A program made the translations under genes and the position numbers. The notes under the pieces were generated by a model. It was not told the origin of the DNA, did not search any database, and saw nothing but the letters and a program-made list of their open reading frames with translations. Positions 27,906 through 36,891 of a DNA stretch of 52,521 bases are shown here, piece after piece. Numbering within the stretch: position 1 is the first letter of the stretch; every line of letters begins with the position of its first letter. Origin of the DNA: an uncultured Chitinophagales bacterium (GTDB lineage Bacteria; Bacteroidota; Bacteroidia; Chitinophagales; JAHDHT01); contig CALHDG010000102.1 in the NCBI GenBank assembly GCA_938023075.1, positions 1-52,521 of the forward strand, in the 5' to 3' direction.

Positions 27906-28952
27906 TTATTGATAATTTTGTAATGTATAAAAAAACAGGTTGATATCACTATTCTCAAATATTATGTCAGATTTTATTAAGCAACTTTCAAATGTTTCAT
28001 AGTTTAGATGAGAGGTGTAGAATGGATGTCCTTCAATTGGATGTTCAAAACCTATAAAACTTCCTAACTGATAGCAGTTTTTTTCATAATTATATTCTAT
28101 AGCCAGGTTTTGATGCTTTTGTTCATGAAAAATTTTAATAAATAAAGGATTTGCCAGCTCGCTTTGCTCATCAATATAATTAATGAAACCTTTATCTAAA
28201 TATGGATAATACATAATTTGGTGGTTGATATTACTGCCTGTCATTAACTTTGATAAATTGGTTAGTTTTTTTTCGATGACCAAAGCCGGCAACTCGTCCG
28301 TTTTCAATTCATCAAAGGGTAGCCAGGCATCTTTGGCAGGTTCATAATAATTAACTTTGCCTATACGTAACTTGTAATCAAATTTTGGAAAGCCAGGTAC
28401 AACGTAACCAGGGTAATAATATTGGAACCGGTTTTTTCTGCTATAATCAATTTCTGCCAACATGGTATAAAAGCCCAAACTATAAGCAGCATAAGATTCG
28501 TCGTATACACCTAAAATACTGGCAATGCTTTTTAAACCAACATCAAAAAAACTAACGGCAATTAACTTTTTTTGATCATAAACAGCAATTTCATAGGTAT
28601 TAAAAACCGAGTTTTGAAAGTCATCTTGTAGATATCTTTTTAAACTTACCGGTACCTGTTGATGATACTTTTGTCGAAATTGTTGATACAGATTTTCTTT
28701 TTCCGTACTAAAAAATGATTTTCGACAGATGGTTGTAAATTGATTATTTTTATTAATGAGTTTGCGTAACCTTTTTTTAAACTGATAATCTAATAAAGAT
28801 AATCGAACACGAACCGGAGAATATAACTTGCCTCCAAAGTTTATGATATTGGCAGAATTTACGCCTTGACCGGAACGAAACCAGCCTTTTGACAAAAAGT
28901 AATCTAACTTTTCACCATAGATATTGTTTGAATAGTAATATTGTGTAAACAT
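27906..28952 (-). CDS. Arginyl-tRNA-protein transferase (ATE)-like protein
   Basis: A 348-residue protein resembling ATE/leucyl-transferase enzymes that add amino acids from tRNA to protein N-termini. The GNAT-like C-terminal half shows NTYEIAVYDQKKLIAVSFFD, the long YSLGFYTMLAEIDYSRKNRF helix, YYYPGYVVPGFPKFDYKLR and a W in KDAWLPFDE, all typical of ATE_C. The N-terminal half has a RSGQGVNSANIINFGGK stretch where ATE proteins carry a Cys-rich zinc or heme segment; those cysteines are absent. It may be a distant paralogue with another substrate. Confidence 0.7.
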   Translation of the reverse strand: MFTQYYYSNNIYGEKLDYFLSKGWFRSGQGVNSANIINFGGKLYSPVRVRLSLLDYQFKKRLRKLINKNNQFTTICRKSFFSTEKENLYQQFRQKYHQQVPVSLKRYLQDDFQNSVFNTYEIAVYDQKKLIAVSFFDVGLKSIASILGVYDESYAAYSLGFYTMLAEIDYSRKNRFQYYYPGYVVPGFPKFDYKLRIGKVNYYEPAKDAWLPFDELKTDELPALVIEKKLTNLSKLMTGSNINHQIMYYPYLDKGFINYIDEQSELANPLFIKIFHEQKHQNLAIEYNYEKNCYQLGSFIGFEHPIEGHPFYTSHLNYETFESCLIKSDIIFENSDINLFFYTLQNYQ

Positions 28953-29071
28953 ATTGAAAGGTATTATTTTGTTTATAAAGTTACAAGTTAAAAATAACTT
29001 TTATAGCTGTTCTTTATAATCAAATGGGTATTATGATATTAAATGCTTAATCGTTATCATTGCAATTGATT

Positions 29072-30229
29072 ATGCCAGAATTTCCATCATATATAAGCTC
29101 TAAATTGCCTCATCAGGGAACTACAATATTTACCACCATGTCGGCATTGGCAAATAAACACGATGCCATTAATTTATCTCAAGGTTTTCCTGATGAGAAA
29201 GCTCCTAGGGCATTGGTTAGCTTAGTTGCGCAATATATGCGGAAAGGCTTTAATCAATATGCTCCGATGGCTGGTTTACCTTATTTAAGAGAACAGCTGG
29301 TTGCCAAAGCCAAAAAACTGTATGGCATAAAGTATAATCCTGAAACTGAAGTAACCATTACTTCGGGAGGAACGCAAGCCATTAATGCAACCATTATGGC
29401 TTTGGTAAAAGAAGATGATGAGGTAATTATACTTCAACCGGCATATGATTCTTATGCACCATCGGTAGTACTTGCTGGCGGGCGACCGAAATTTTTTGAT
29501 TTAACCTTACCTGAGTATTCTATTGATTGGGATCAAATGAAGATGTTTATTAATGGTCGAACAAAAATGATCATAATTAATAATCCGCATAATCCATCAG
29601 GGTCAATTTTAAGCAAAGAGGATTTACAAGAATTGGACAAGATAATTGCCGGACGTGATATTATTGTATTGAGCGATGAAGTGTATGAACATTTAATTTA
29701 CGATGGTGCGCAGCACGAAAGTGTAATGAATTATCCGAACTTGCAAAGCAAAAGTGTGGTTGTTTATTCTTTTGGGAAAACTTATAATTGCACCGGCTGG
29801 AAAATTGGCTATTGTTTTGCACCTGAGGCTTTAACTAAAGAAATCAGAAAAATTCATCAATTTCAAGTCTTTTCAGTAAATACACCTATTCAAATGGCAT
29901 TAGCTGATTTCTTAAATGAAGAAGAACATTATCTGAATCTGAAAAACATTTATCAGGAAAAGCGTGATTATTTTGCCAAAGCCCTCAGTAAATCTAAATT
30001 TGAGTTGTTGCCTTGCAAGGGCAGTTATTTTCAATTAGCATCTTACCAAAACATTACTCAAGAAAATGATTTTGATTTTTGTGTAAAACTCACCAAAAAG
30101 CATGGGGTAGCGGCTATACCTATATCTTCTTTTTATCAGACGAAACAAGATCATAAAGTAATTCGTTTTTGTTTTGCGAAACAGAAAAAAGTGTTGAAAA
30201 AAGCAGCAGAATTATTATGCAACATTTAA
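29072..30229 (+). CDS. Methionine/glutamine-type aminotransferase (YbdL-like)
   Basis: A 385-residue fold-type I PLP enzyme: DAINLSQGFPDEKAP, FNQYAPMAGLPYLRE, TSGGTQAINATIMAL, NNPHNPSGS, SDEVYEHLIYD and SFGKTYNCTGWKIGY with the Schiff-base Lys. These features match the kynurenine/glutamine transaminase and methionine aminotransferase branch. The ATG at 29072 is preferred to a TTG four codons upstream. It overlaps the next gene, a nitrilase-fold amidase, by 13 bp. The known metabolic pairing is glutamine transaminase plus omega-amidase in methionine salvage. Confidence 0.92.
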   Translation: MPEFPSYISSKLPHQGTTIFTTMSALANKHDAINLSQGFPDEKAPRALVSLVAQYMRKGFNQYAPMAGLPYLREQLVAKAKKLYGIKYNPETEVTITSGGTQAINATIMALVKEDDEVIILQPAYDSYAPSVVLAGGRPKFFDLTLPEYSIDWDQMKMFINGRTKMIIINNPHNPSGSILSKEDLQELDKIIAGRDIIVLSDEVYEHLIYDGAQHESVMNYPNLQSKSVVVYSFGKTYNCTGWKIGYCFAPEALTKEIRKIHQFQVFSVNTPIQMALADFLNEEEHYLNLKNIYQEKRDYFAKALSKSKFELLPCKGSYFQLASYQNITQENDFDFCVKLTKKHGVAAIPISSFYQTKQDHKVIRFCFAKQKKVLKKAAELLCNI

Positions 30230-30984
30230 ACGTAACCTTAGTACAAACTGATTTAGTTTGGCAAAACCCAAAAGCTAACCGCAAACAAATAGGCTTGCTG
30301 TTAAAAAAGATTTCGATGCCGACTAATGTAGTGGTATTACCCGAAATGTTTAGTACAGGCTTTAGTATGCAGCCAAAAAAACTGGCAGAAAAACCGAACG
30401 GAATAACTGCCAAATGGATGAGTGGCTGGGCAGCTCGCCTTAATGCAGCTATTGTAGGTAGTATTATTGTTAAAGAAAAAGATAACTATTATAACCGTTT
30501 AATTTGGATGCCACCAAACGGTGTACCTCAATTTTACGACAAAAAGCACTTGTTTACACTGGCAGGAGAACATCAATGTTATACAGCAGGAGCAGAACGA
30601 TTAATTATAAAAAATTATATGGGCTGGAATATTTGTCCGCTTATTTGTTATGATCTTCGTTTTCCAGAATGGGCAAGAAATACAACAGACTTCGATCTAT
30701 TGATTTACGTAGCCAATTGGCCCACACCCCGCATAGATGCCTGGACCAACTTACTTCAAGCGAGGGCAATAGAAAACCAATGCTATACAGTAGGCGTTAA
30801 CCGAATTGGGAAAGATGGAAAAGACAATGCCTATAATGGAAACAGTGCCGTTAACGATTTTAAGGGAAATGCGATGCTGCGTATTGCCGATAGCCCTTTT
30901 GTGCATACCATTACACTCGAGAAAAAACCAATGAGGCAGTTTCGTCAACAATATCCTTTTTTGGGAGATATGGATGTAGCTTAG
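30217..30984 (+). CDS. Nitrilase-family omega-amidase (YafV/Nit2-like)
   Basis: A 255-residue carbon-nitrogen hydrolase. The catalytic triad is visible as Glu in VVLPEMFSTGF, Lys in YDKKHLFTLAGEH and Cys in WNICPLICYDLRFPEW. It would hydrolyse the omega-amide of alpha-ketoglutaramate, drawing the coupled transamination forward. The start at 30217 lies inside the aminotransferase gene (13-bp overlap) and matches the usual N-terminus (LNVTLVQTDLVWQ). Co-translation is likely. Confidence 0.92.
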   Translation: MQHLNVTLVQTDLVWQNPKANRKQIGLLLKKISMPTNVVVLPEMFSTGFSMQPKKLAEKPNGITAKWMSGWAARLNAAIVGSIIVKEKDNYYNRLIWMPPNGVPQFYDKKHLFTLAGEHQCYTAGAERLIIKNYMGWNICPLICYDLRFPEWARNTTDFDLLIYVANWPTPRIDAWTNLLQARAIENQCYTVGVNRIGKDGKDNAYNGNSAVNDFKGNAMLRIADSPFVHTITLEKKPMRQFRQQYPFLGDMDVA

Positions 30985-31133
30985 AGGCTTTGAAGGTGAT
31001 AGGAAATGGAAAGATTCCGATTGGGAGGGATAGACAAAGTGGCTAGATGGGAGTGCCCTCAGAATTATAGCCCCGATTTCCAAGCTAACAGCACTAAAGT
31101 GCATTGAGTTGTTTAGCGGCTAAAGTTGTTTTT

Positions 31134-31190
31134 CGAATGGAAAAATTCGTCATTCAAAATTGGGTGTTCGGTGTTCGATATTTTTTGGTA
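31134..31190. repeat. Family D repeat, copy 2
   Basis: GAAAAATTCGTCATTCAAAA, then GGGTGTTCGGTGTTCGATAT, parallels 27598-27652. The preceding stretch from 30985 holds no gene. Confidence 0.5.
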
Positions 31191-31274
31191 GACCATTTAA
31201 TGAATAACGAGTATCGAGTTATTTTTAATGTATAAATAAAATACAATCAATATTCATAAAGACATTTAGATAGA

Positions 31275-31366
31275 GCACTAGCGGTTATGCCGCCAACGGA
31301 GTGCGGCATTTTAGTGGATGGCGGGACTAAACTTTCTACGACCCCTAGCCTTTCGCTTCAAAAAAA
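31275..31366 (-). repeat. Family H element, divergent copy
   Basis: On the minus strand: TTTTTTTTGAAGCGAAAGGC, later CCCGCCATCCACT, arm AATGCCGC, loop ACTCCGTTG, partner GCGGCAT, AACCGCTAG. The arms are GC-rich here, unlike other copies, yet remain perfectly paired. Confidence 0.75.
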
Positions 31367-31367
31367 A

Positions 31368-32267
31368 TTAAAGTAAACACAACAACTCTGCCTTTTCAGG
31401 CATACAAAGCAGATAATTAAAATGCTTACTTTTTTTAATATGGGTTTGTTGAAACAAACCTTGTTCATCATCAACATCAAAATACAAATAGCCTAAATGT
31501 TGAACAGCCGCTTCTATTTGTTGCCCAATGTCATCTTCTAAAACTTCTATCAGCATGGTGGGTTTAAATTGATCTAAATAAGGTTGAAATCCTTTTAAAA
31601 CTTGTGGTTCAAAAGTCTCCACATCAATTTTAAGTAAATCGATGTTCGTTAATTGATGTTGTTCAATTAAGGTAGCCAATTGGTGTACCGGCACTTTCAA
31701 CTCAATTTGATTTTGTTGAAAATTTTTAGCTAGGCTCGCCGACGAAACATCACCCAATAAAGTATTCACATCGTAAAAAGTAGCTTCCCCGTCAAAATCG
31801 CTGAGCGCACAATTAATACAGTTAAGGTTAAATTGATTGAGCTGATTGTTTTTTTGGAGCAGTTGATAAATGCGAGGCAAAGGTTCAATGGCATAAACCT
31901 GTGCCGAAGGATTAACAGCTTGCGCCAACAATGCATACACGCCGGTGTTCGATCCAATATCAAAAATAACATCAGCGTTTGCAGCAAGACGTTGCCAAAT
32001 ATTTAAGGATTCTTTTTCCCAACAATGGTCTATGCCTTTCCAGAAAATATTGTTTTCAATAAAAAAGCCGGGATTGTGCATTTTAAAAGAGGCACCCGAT
32101 TGAGCAACAATATCGAAGGCGCCTTTAAAACGTAAATACCACTGCCAATTTTCTGGTACTAGTCCAGCATTTTTTAAGCCGGTAAATAGTTGTTTTTTAA
32201 AAGGAATGGCATGATAGGCTTTCTCAACAAAACGATGACGAACTAACTTTTTGGCAATACTTTTCAC
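31368..32267 (-). CDS. FkbM family methyltransferase
   Basis: A 299-residue SAM-dependent methyltransferase. VIFDIGSNTGVYALLAQAV is the SAM-binding loop, then VYAIEPLPRIYQLLQKN, ALSDFDGEATFYDV and the FkbM-typical LLKIDVETFEPQVLKGF and LIEVLEDD. FkbM-fold enzymes O-methylate sugars or secondary metabolites. GTG start. It sits alone, so the acceptor is unknown. Confidence 0.88.
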   Translation of the reverse strand: MKSIAKKLVRHRFVEKAYHAIPFKKQLFTGLKNAGLVPENWQWYLRFKGAFDIVAQSGASFKMHNPGFFIENNIFWKGIDHCWEKESLNIWQRLAANADVIFDIGSNTGVYALLAQAVNPSAQVYAIEPLPRIYQLLQKNNQLNQFNLNCINCALSDFDGEATFYDVNTLLGDVSSASLAKNFQQNQIELKVPVHQLATLIEQHQLTNIDLLKIDVETFEPQVLKGFQPYLDQFKPTMLIEVLEDDIGQQIEAAVQHLGYLYFDVDDEQGLFQQTHIKKSKHFNYLLCMPEKAELLCLL

Positions 32268-32358
32268 TTAAAAAAGGTAAACGGCTTTAAATTAAATTGC
32301 AATATTAGTAAATTTATGTAGCAATAAACTATGGGTTGATTAACTTCGTTGTATAAAT

Positions 32359-32895
32359 ATGCGATTGGTTTTTTGGATATTATTGCTATTAGGGATGGTC
32401 AATGGATCGAATGAAAAGTCGAATACTTTATCCAATGAAATTTATTGGAGCAGTACCCAACCCTTGCAATGGGCTGATTTTCAAGGGAAACCGCGCCCTT
32501 GGAGTGTTTTTGTGGCACAAACCGTTTCGGTAATTGAGCAAACCTATTCTTGCGACGGTGACCAATTTACTTTCGATATTAAAGCCAAGTTTAACTGCAG
32601 TAAAAGCTGGACGAAAACCAATAAACATCCGGAAGTATTATTACACGAACAAAAGCACTTTGATTTAACCGAAATTTATGCGCGCAAAATGCGAAAGGCT
32701 TATCGCCAACTCAACAACCCCTGCCAATATTCTATGGAAGATTTAGGAAAAATTTATGATGAATATTTTTTAGAGCTCCGGCATATGCAAACTTTATATG
32801 ATATCGAAACCGATCATGGGTTAGACGAAGCCGACCAACAAATTTGGAATGAAAAAATTGCCAAGCAGTTGATGGAATTAGATGCTTATCAATAA
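32359..32895 (+). CDS. Secreted DUF922-like putative zinc protease
   Basis: 178 residues with a Sec signal peptide (about 1-17, ending VNG). ASTQ-type strand IYWSSTQPLQWADFQGKP, then VLLHEQKHFDLTEIYARKMRK. The HEQKH helix has the form of an HExxH zinc site, as annotated for DUF922. C27-type disulfide pairs may form from the four cysteines. Activity is unproven for most members. Confidence 0.75.
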   Translation: MRLVFWILLLLGMVNGSNEKSNTLSNEIYWSSTQPLQWADFQGKPRPWSVFVAQTVSVIEQTYSCDGDQFTFDIKAKFNCSKSWTKTNKHPEVLLHEQKHFDLTEIYARKMRKAYRQLNNPCQYSMEDLGKIYDEYFLELRHMQTLYDIETDHGLDEADQQIWNEKIAKQLMELDAYQ

Positions 32896-32949
32896 ATTTT
32901 AAATTTATCTTTTTATATCCTTATCTTACCACAGATATTTATGATGTCT

Positions 32950-33013
32950 GGACTAATTCCCCTTCACAAGGTGAAGGGGTGGGCTTTTTCGCAAGAAAAA
33001 GGTCGGGGTAGTG
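32950..33013 (+). repeat. Family C repeat, copy 2
   Basis: GGACTAATTC, then a perfect hairpin CCCCTTCAC-AAG-GTGAAGGGG (32959-32979), GTGGGCTTTTTCG and AAGAAAAAGGTCGGGGTAGT. The same flanks as copy 1 surround a different hairpin. It may terminate transcription of the DUF922 gene. Confidence 0.7.
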
Positions 33014-33069
33014 ATAGACTTGAATATCAAATATTGATTAACGAATGAAGATTTTTGATTTATATATAA

Positions 33070-33846
33070 ATGAACAATACATTAAAACAACAATTTGATT
33101 TAACTGACAAGGTTGCTATTTTAACGGGTGCTTCAAAAGGCATTGGTAAAAGTATGGCGCATATATTGGCAACCTATGGAGCCAAAGTAGTGATCAGCAG
33201 TCGCAAGCAAGAAAGTGTTAACGAAGTAGCCGATGAATTGAAACAACAAGGTTTAGAAGCCACTGCTATTGCCTGCCATGTGGGCGACGCTGGTCAATTG
33301 ACCAACCTGGTTGACCAAACCATTAGCACTTATGGCAGGGTAGATATTTTAATTAACAACGCGGCGACCAATCCGGTTTTTGGTCCCATAGCAGATATGA
33401 CTGAACAGGTGTTTGACAAGGTGATGAACGTAAACGTAAAAGCCTGTATGACGCTCAGCAATTTGTGTTTTCCACATATGAAAAAGCAAGGCGGTGGCTC
33501 CATAATTCACATTGCCTCTATTGAAGGCTTAAAACCTTCGCCGGGTATGTCGTTATATAGCGTTAGCAAAGCCGCTTTAATTATGTTGAGCAAAAGTCAA
33601 GCAAAAGAGTGGGGTGCCTTAGGCATTAGAAGCAATACCATTTGCCCCGGCTTAGTACAAACCAAATTTAGTGCTGCCCTCTGGCAAAACGAAAGCATCT
33701 TAAACAATTTTATTGGTCAATTGCCTTTAGGCAGAATGGCGCAACCCGATGAAATGACCGGCATCGCGCTCTTTTTGGCATCCGATGCTTCAAAATTTTG
33801 TACGGGAAGTGTGTATGTTGCCGACGGTGGGCATATGATTGTGTAG
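33070..33846 (+). CDS. Short-chain dehydrogenase/reductase
   Basis: 258-residue classical SDR. TGASKGIG (19-26) binds NAD(P), NNAA is at 96-99, and the triad is S150, Y163 and K167 (IAS...YSVSK). SSRK after the second strand suggests NADP preference. The C-terminus (PDEMTGIALFLASDASKFCTGSV) is typical. Sequence resembles the SDR group often annotated near acyl-CoA dehydrogenases and short-chain alcohol metabolism, but no neighbour fixes the substrate. Confidence 0.92.
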   Translation: MNNTLKQQFDLTDKVAILTGASKGIGKSMAHILATYGAKVVISSRKQESVNEVADELKQQGLEATAIACHVGDAGQLTNLVDQTISTYGRVDILINNAATNPVFGPIADMTEQVFDKVMNVNVKACMTLSNLCFPHMKKQGGGSIIHIASIEGLKPSPGMSLYSVSKAALIMLSKSQAKEWGALGIRSNTICPGLVQTKFSAALWQNESILNNFIGQLPLGRMAQPDEMTGIALFLASDASKFCTGSVYVADGGHMIV

Positions 33847-33864
33847 CTTAGCAGATGACAGAAG

Positions 33865-33903
33865 TCAGATTGCTTTGCTGCGAGATATCAGATCGCTTTG
33901 CTG
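33865..33903. repeat. Short direct repeat, two units
   Basis: TCAGATTGCTTTGCTG (33865-33880) and TCAGATCGCTTTGCTG (33888-33903), period 23 bp, just after the SDR gene. Confidence 0.7.
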
Positions 33904-33934
33904 ACAGAGAATAGACACATTAGATATTATTTTC

Positions 33935-34100
33935 TTTTTGAAGCGAAACGAAATGGCTTGCAAAAAAGGCAGTCCTGCTTTCCGTTCAAATGCTGCGGCT
34001 ATGCTTCATTGCCTGCGCTTCGGGCAGCATAACCACTGCAATCAGGGCTAGTTTGCCAACTTCGCTCCGCCAAACTTTCGTAAAAAACTTTTGCCATAGC
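33935..34100 (+). repeat. Family H palindromic element, copy 3
   Basis: TTTTTGAAGCGAAAC start, CCTGCTTTCCGTTC, arm AAATGCTGC, loop, partner GCAGCATAACC, ACTGCAATCAGGGCTA, ending near CCAAACTTTCG. Outer blocks are slightly mutated; arms pair. Confidence 0.85.
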
Positions 34101-34183
34101 AGTCGTAATTTTTGCAACCAGAATTTGGGATTACCAAAAATCAAATATATAAAAACACCCCACTTTATGTAAATCAATAACAA

Positions 34184-34978
34184 ATGGAAATCAAAAAAAC
34201 AACAGAAGGGAAACAGTACCAATACCAACTATTAAACAACAATCAAGAAGTAGCCCGCATTAAAGGCATGCTATTCAACGAGCAAATTGTAATAAGTCTC
34301 TACGAGTTCAGCACTACAAACAAGCTCCACGAAAAGGAGTACGCCCAAAAGCTCGGAAAACCATTTATAGAAGATTGCCGGAAAAACGACTCGACCATCA
34401 TAGTAACCCAATCAGAAAAAACCAAGCAAGCCATTTGGTTTTTAGAGCACAATCAATTTACGCGCAAGTTTACTCATTACGTTTTTGAAAACGACTTAAC
34501 CCAACTCAACAAACCACAATTTTCTTTTGACCTAAAACCCTTCCACGAAATTGATTTAGCAAGCTATCAAAAAATATATTTCGAGTGTTCAAAAGGAGAC
34601 CCGGAAGTCGATTTAACCGGACATACCCCTCAAAGCCATTATGAAAGAGACCAAAAAGAAATCGGTGATTTATGGAATGAAGCATTAATGCATTTGGTCT
34701 ATTTTGAAAACACCCCAATTGGCGTATTAAACTTACGCACCGAAGAACACCCTAAAAACAACATCTTAGAAGGCTCCATCAATTACCTTGGTTTAATACC
34801 CACTTACCGAAAACGAGGTTTAGGCAAAGCCCTGCATTTAACTGGTCTACATCAACTAAAAGCCTTAGGTTGCCAAAACTATTTCGGCGGTACTGAGGCT
34901 AATAATCGAGCGATGTTGCGAACTTTTGCTGCTAATCGGTGTTTTGAAACTTTGGTGCAGTATTATTATCGGGTTTGA
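34184..34978 (+). CDS. GNAT family N-acetyltransferase
   Basis: 264 residues. The C-terminal GNAT domain has the acetyl-CoA pyrophosphate loop in YRKRGLGKALHLTG (preceded by INYLGLIP) and the final TEANNRAMLRTFAANRCFET. The N-terminal 110 residues form a second, less conserved lobe. Substrate unknown. The gene lies just after a family H element. Confidence 0.82.
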   Translation: MEIKKTTEGKQYQYQLLNNNQEVARIKGMLFNEQIVISLYEFSTTNKLHEKEYAQKLGKPFIEDCRKNDSTIIVTQSEKTKQAIWFLEHNQFTRKFTHYVFENDLTQLNKPQFSFDLKPFHEIDLASYQKIYFECSKGDPEVDLTGHTPQSHYERDQKEIGDLWNEALMHLVYFENTPIGVLNLRTEEHPKNNILEGSINYLGLIPTYRKRGLGKALHLTGLHQLKALGCQNYFGGTEANNRAMLRTFAANRCFETLVQYYYRV

Positions 34979-35222
34979 TGTTTTGGTATGATGGTTTTTG
35001 ATGTTGTTTCTTTAATTTCTCAATGATTTTAAAGTGATTGAAAATTTATAAGGCGTTTAAATAATGTATGAACAGAAAGGCAGAAAATAATGACTATATT
35101 TTGATTTGGAAAGATATTGACTCTGCTAACGAAGGTGATTTAAGGTAAGTTATCGATAAATAGACTATATTCAAGCTCGAAAATTTTATCAAACGATAAA
35201 AGAGAGGTGATGTATATAACAT

Positions 35223-36447
35223 ATGACAAGAGATATAATTATACTATTATGTATTTTTCTCCTGCTTTGTGCGGCGTGTGAGAAACAAAAAACAACCATT
35301 ATACCCGATATCCAAAATCCACTAGATTCAATTGATAATATCAATCCATTTGATACCTTGTTAATCTGGAAAATTGAAGATGGTTTTAAATCTCCCGGAT
35401 ATCTTAAATTATATGAGGATTTAATTGTGACAAGTAAAGAACCTGTTTTAGGACAAACTATTGTAAGTGCTTACAAGTCTGAATGCGGCGAATTGGAATG
35501 GGAATCCTTTGAATATATCACACATTCCAAGGTCTCATAAATCAAAAATAATTGGTGACGCAGTTGTGGAGAATTCTCAAAAATATCAATGGATATTAGA
35601 TGCTCAAACTGGTAATGAATTAGGAAAAATGAATGTAAAAGAAGATATTGGCGAAAATTTTACCAGAAATTCAGTAATTAATTACACAAATGATATTTTG
35701 ACTATTCAAGTTAAAACACACAATTATAGCACAACTTATATTTTTGATCTTTACACACAAAGTTATCGTAAAATATTTGAAGTGAAAAGTGATAGTATAT
35801 ATAACTATCATCCCTTAGCACCAGTTACGCATATGTTAACAAATGGTGATACTATAATATATTCATTAGCACATAAATATGATCATTTAACTAATAAACA
35901 AGAAGTTGATTTGTATTGTTATAATATTACTAAACAAAACATATTGTGGCAACAAAATAGTTTTGATTCACATTTCAACGTTTATCCAACTCAAATAGAT
36001 ATAGAGACTAAATCTATTATAGTTTTAGGCTTGCGTTGCGTGTACAGTTTCGACTTATTGACTGGCAAAGAAAATTGGAGACACGAAAGGGGTTGGCCAC
36101 ATAATATGCTAGGTAGTAATTATTTAATTGAAAAAGAAAAGGTCATTTTTGGAGAAGATATAGGACCGGTTGTAGCACTCAATAAATTTAATGGTGAGTT
36201 GATTTGGGAAAACGATGAGTTTTGCTGTCAAATACACGATATAAAAGTATATGAGAATTTGGTGTTGGCAAATGGTGGCTGGCTTATGTTTTTAGATTTG
36301 GAAACTGGAAAAACAAAATACATAATTAAAGATCCTGATGTAAGCAGCAATTTATTTGGTGGCACCGCAATAGATACAGCACTAAAACGCCTTTACATTG
36401 CCGATTATAGCTATTTGTATGCTTTAGAAATTCCAACTTTTGAGTAA
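35223..36447 (+). pseudogene. Frameshifted lipoprotein with WD/PQQ-like beta-propeller
   Basis: The first frame (35223-35540) encodes a lipoprotein signal peptide, ILLCIFLLLCAACEKQ, with lipobox Cys, followed by DTLLIWKIEDGFKSPGYLKL. The rest is in the next frame (35467-36447): KYQWILDAQTGNELGKM, WRHERGWPHNM, ALNKFNGELIWENDEF and FLDLETGKTKY, typical propeller blades. The shift lies at about 35515-35550, so about 400 residues would be restored by one indel. It may be a real pseudogene, a sequencing error or, less likely, programmed frameshifting. Confidence 0.8.
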
Positions 36448-36475
36448 GGCAAACAGTTCAACAAATACAAACAGA

Positions 36476-36508
36476 AGGATGTTTCAATCAATGAAACATC
36501 CTTTTTTA
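36476..36508 (+). terminator. Rho-independent terminator
   Basis: Stem GGATGTTTCA / TGAAACATCC (10 bp perfect, 5-nt loop) followed by TTTTTTATTTT. It follows the propeller lipoprotein gene and faces the convergent small HTH gene. Confidence 0.9.
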
Positions 36509-36516
36509 TTTTGCTC

Positions 36517-36702
36517 TTAATCGTGTTTAAGTAAATTTTCATAACCCAATTTAATTAAAATATCTCTAATCTCGTCTGGGGGTATCAATCTTGCTTTAAG
36601 TAAAATCCCTTCACTTTTTAACCATCGGTTTAAAGTATTTCTATGTACGTGTAAAATATTGGCAAGTTCTTGTCGAGTAATTGGTTGATTAAGTTTCATC
36701 AT
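36517..36702 (-). CDS. Small helix-turn-helix protein, 61 aa
   Basis: ITRQELANILHVHRNTLNRWL is a clear helix-turn-helix of the Fis/MerR-like type, followed by a short helix and IPPDEIRDILIKLGYENLL. So small a protein resembles excisionase-like or DNA-invertase-C-terminal HTH domains. It could be an autonomous regulator or a remnant. It shares the terminator with the upstream gene. Confidence 0.65.
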   Translation of the reverse strand: MMKLNQPITRQELANILHVHRNTLNRWLKSEGILLKARLIPPDEIRDILIKLGYENLLKHD

Positions 36703-36891
36703 ATAAAATTAAATCAAATAATGAACAAAGGCGAGTTTTTTTTGTTGACAACAAAGTTGTAGTAAACTACCATTAAATATACCAAATTTCAAAAGCAAGA
36801 AACGGATAAATCCTCATCGTCTTGAAACTATTACTCCAACATCCACCAACCCAATTTCAATTCCCCACTCCTTTTCCGTAATTTCGCCCCA

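Noticed and set aside
35068-35148. 26-codon ORF starting MNRKAENNDYILIWK
   Set aside because: Too short and without support beyond an ATG.
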